Positions 5,980-6,058 of a stretch of 6,058 nucleotides of DNA are shown here, in pieces (positions within the stretch are counted from its first letter, which is position 1; every line of letters begins with the position of its first letter). The translations under genes were made by a program, and so were the position numbers. Source of the DNA: Ignavibacteriaceae bacterium (lineage in GTDB: Bacteria > Bacteroidota > Ignavibacteria > Ignavibacteriales > Ignavibacteriaceae); contig JALNWB010000208.1 in NCBI GenBank assembly GCA_023231105.1, positions 1 through 6,058 on the forward strand, in the 5' to 3' direction. The notes under the pieces are model-generated. The model saw only the letters and a program-made list of their open reading frames with translations, was not told the DNA's origin and made no database searches.

Positions 5980-6058
5980 TTAGACGATTAGTCCGCCATC
6001 CACACTTAAAGTAATTCCGTTTATAAAATTTGCTTCTTCACTTGATAAGAAAAGATAA
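5980..6058 (-). CDS. Short-chain dehydrogenase/reductase, C-terminal end only
   Basis: The frame entering from the right edge gives 25 whole codons before a TAA at 5982-5980. They read FLSSEEANFINGITLS followed by VDGG and LIV. This is the standard C-terminal signature of classical SDR enzymes (F-L-x-S-x-x-A-x-x-I-x-G-x-x-x-x-V-D-G-G), as in FabG-type 3-oxoacyl reductases and many NAD(P)-dependent alcohol dehydrogenases. The cofactor site and catalytic Ser-Tyr-Lys lie outside the window, so activity and substrate cannot be judged. It ends 18 bases before the KAS III-like gene on the same strand. It is thus probably the upstream operon member, and may reduce or oxidise a beta-keto or hydroxy compound linked to that enzyme. 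Confidence 0.85.
   Translation of the reverse strand, partial: YLFLSSEEANFINGITLSVDGGLIV

Noticed and set aside
1..6058. tRNA, rRNA, CRISPR arrays, insertion sequences or attachment sites
   Set aside because: No repeated spacer pattern, terminal inverted repeats, transposase or RNA-gene signature was seen by eye. The region is densely packed with protein-coding genes.

Overview
All six recognisable genes lie on the minus strand, so the window is read from its right end to its left end. It is AT-rich. It carries a CKKDDE lipoprotein start typical of Bacteroidota-type surface lipoproteins, an outer-membrane beta-barrel gene, and clear Shine-Dalgarno sequences (AAGGAG, AGGAGA). True Bacteroidota usually lack strong Shine-Dalgarno sites, so the mix suggests a related lineage such as Ignavibacteriota/Chlorobiota. 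That placement is an inference.

In transcription order the layout is as follows. (1) The last 25 codons of a short-chain dehydrogenase/reductase (SDR), cut by the right edge. (2) A KAS III/FabH-like thiolase-fold enzyme. (3) A 12-helix MFS transporter of the Spinster-like type. (4) An AMP-forming acyl-CoA synthetase. (5) A surface-type lipoprotein with an IPT/TIG domain and a lipocalin-like domain. (6) An outer-membrane beta-barrel porin, cut by the left edge. The gaps between genes 1 to 5 are 20 bases or fewer, or a short overlap (ATGA between genes 3 and 4), so these look like one operon. Between genes 5 and 6 is a long hairpin followed by a U-tract that abuts the porin's ribosome binding site. 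It may act as a terminator or attenuator that lowers or regulates porin expression.

Taken together, the genes encode a possible path across both membranes (barrel, surface lipoprotein, MFS carrier) plus three enzymes of acyl-thioester chemistry (CoA ligase, ketosynthase-fold enzyme, SDR). This could be uptake, CoA activation and processing of a carboxylic acid, or synthesis and export of an acyl-derived product. The sequence does not settle the direction. The most unusual point is the KAS III-like protein. It keeps the nucleophilic cysteine, but the positions of the FabH catalytic His and Asn are Thr and Tyr, so ordinary decarboxylative condensation is unlikely.

No RNA genes, CRISPR arrays, insertion sequences or plus-strand genes were found. 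No convincing promoter was found; it is probably to the right of the window.
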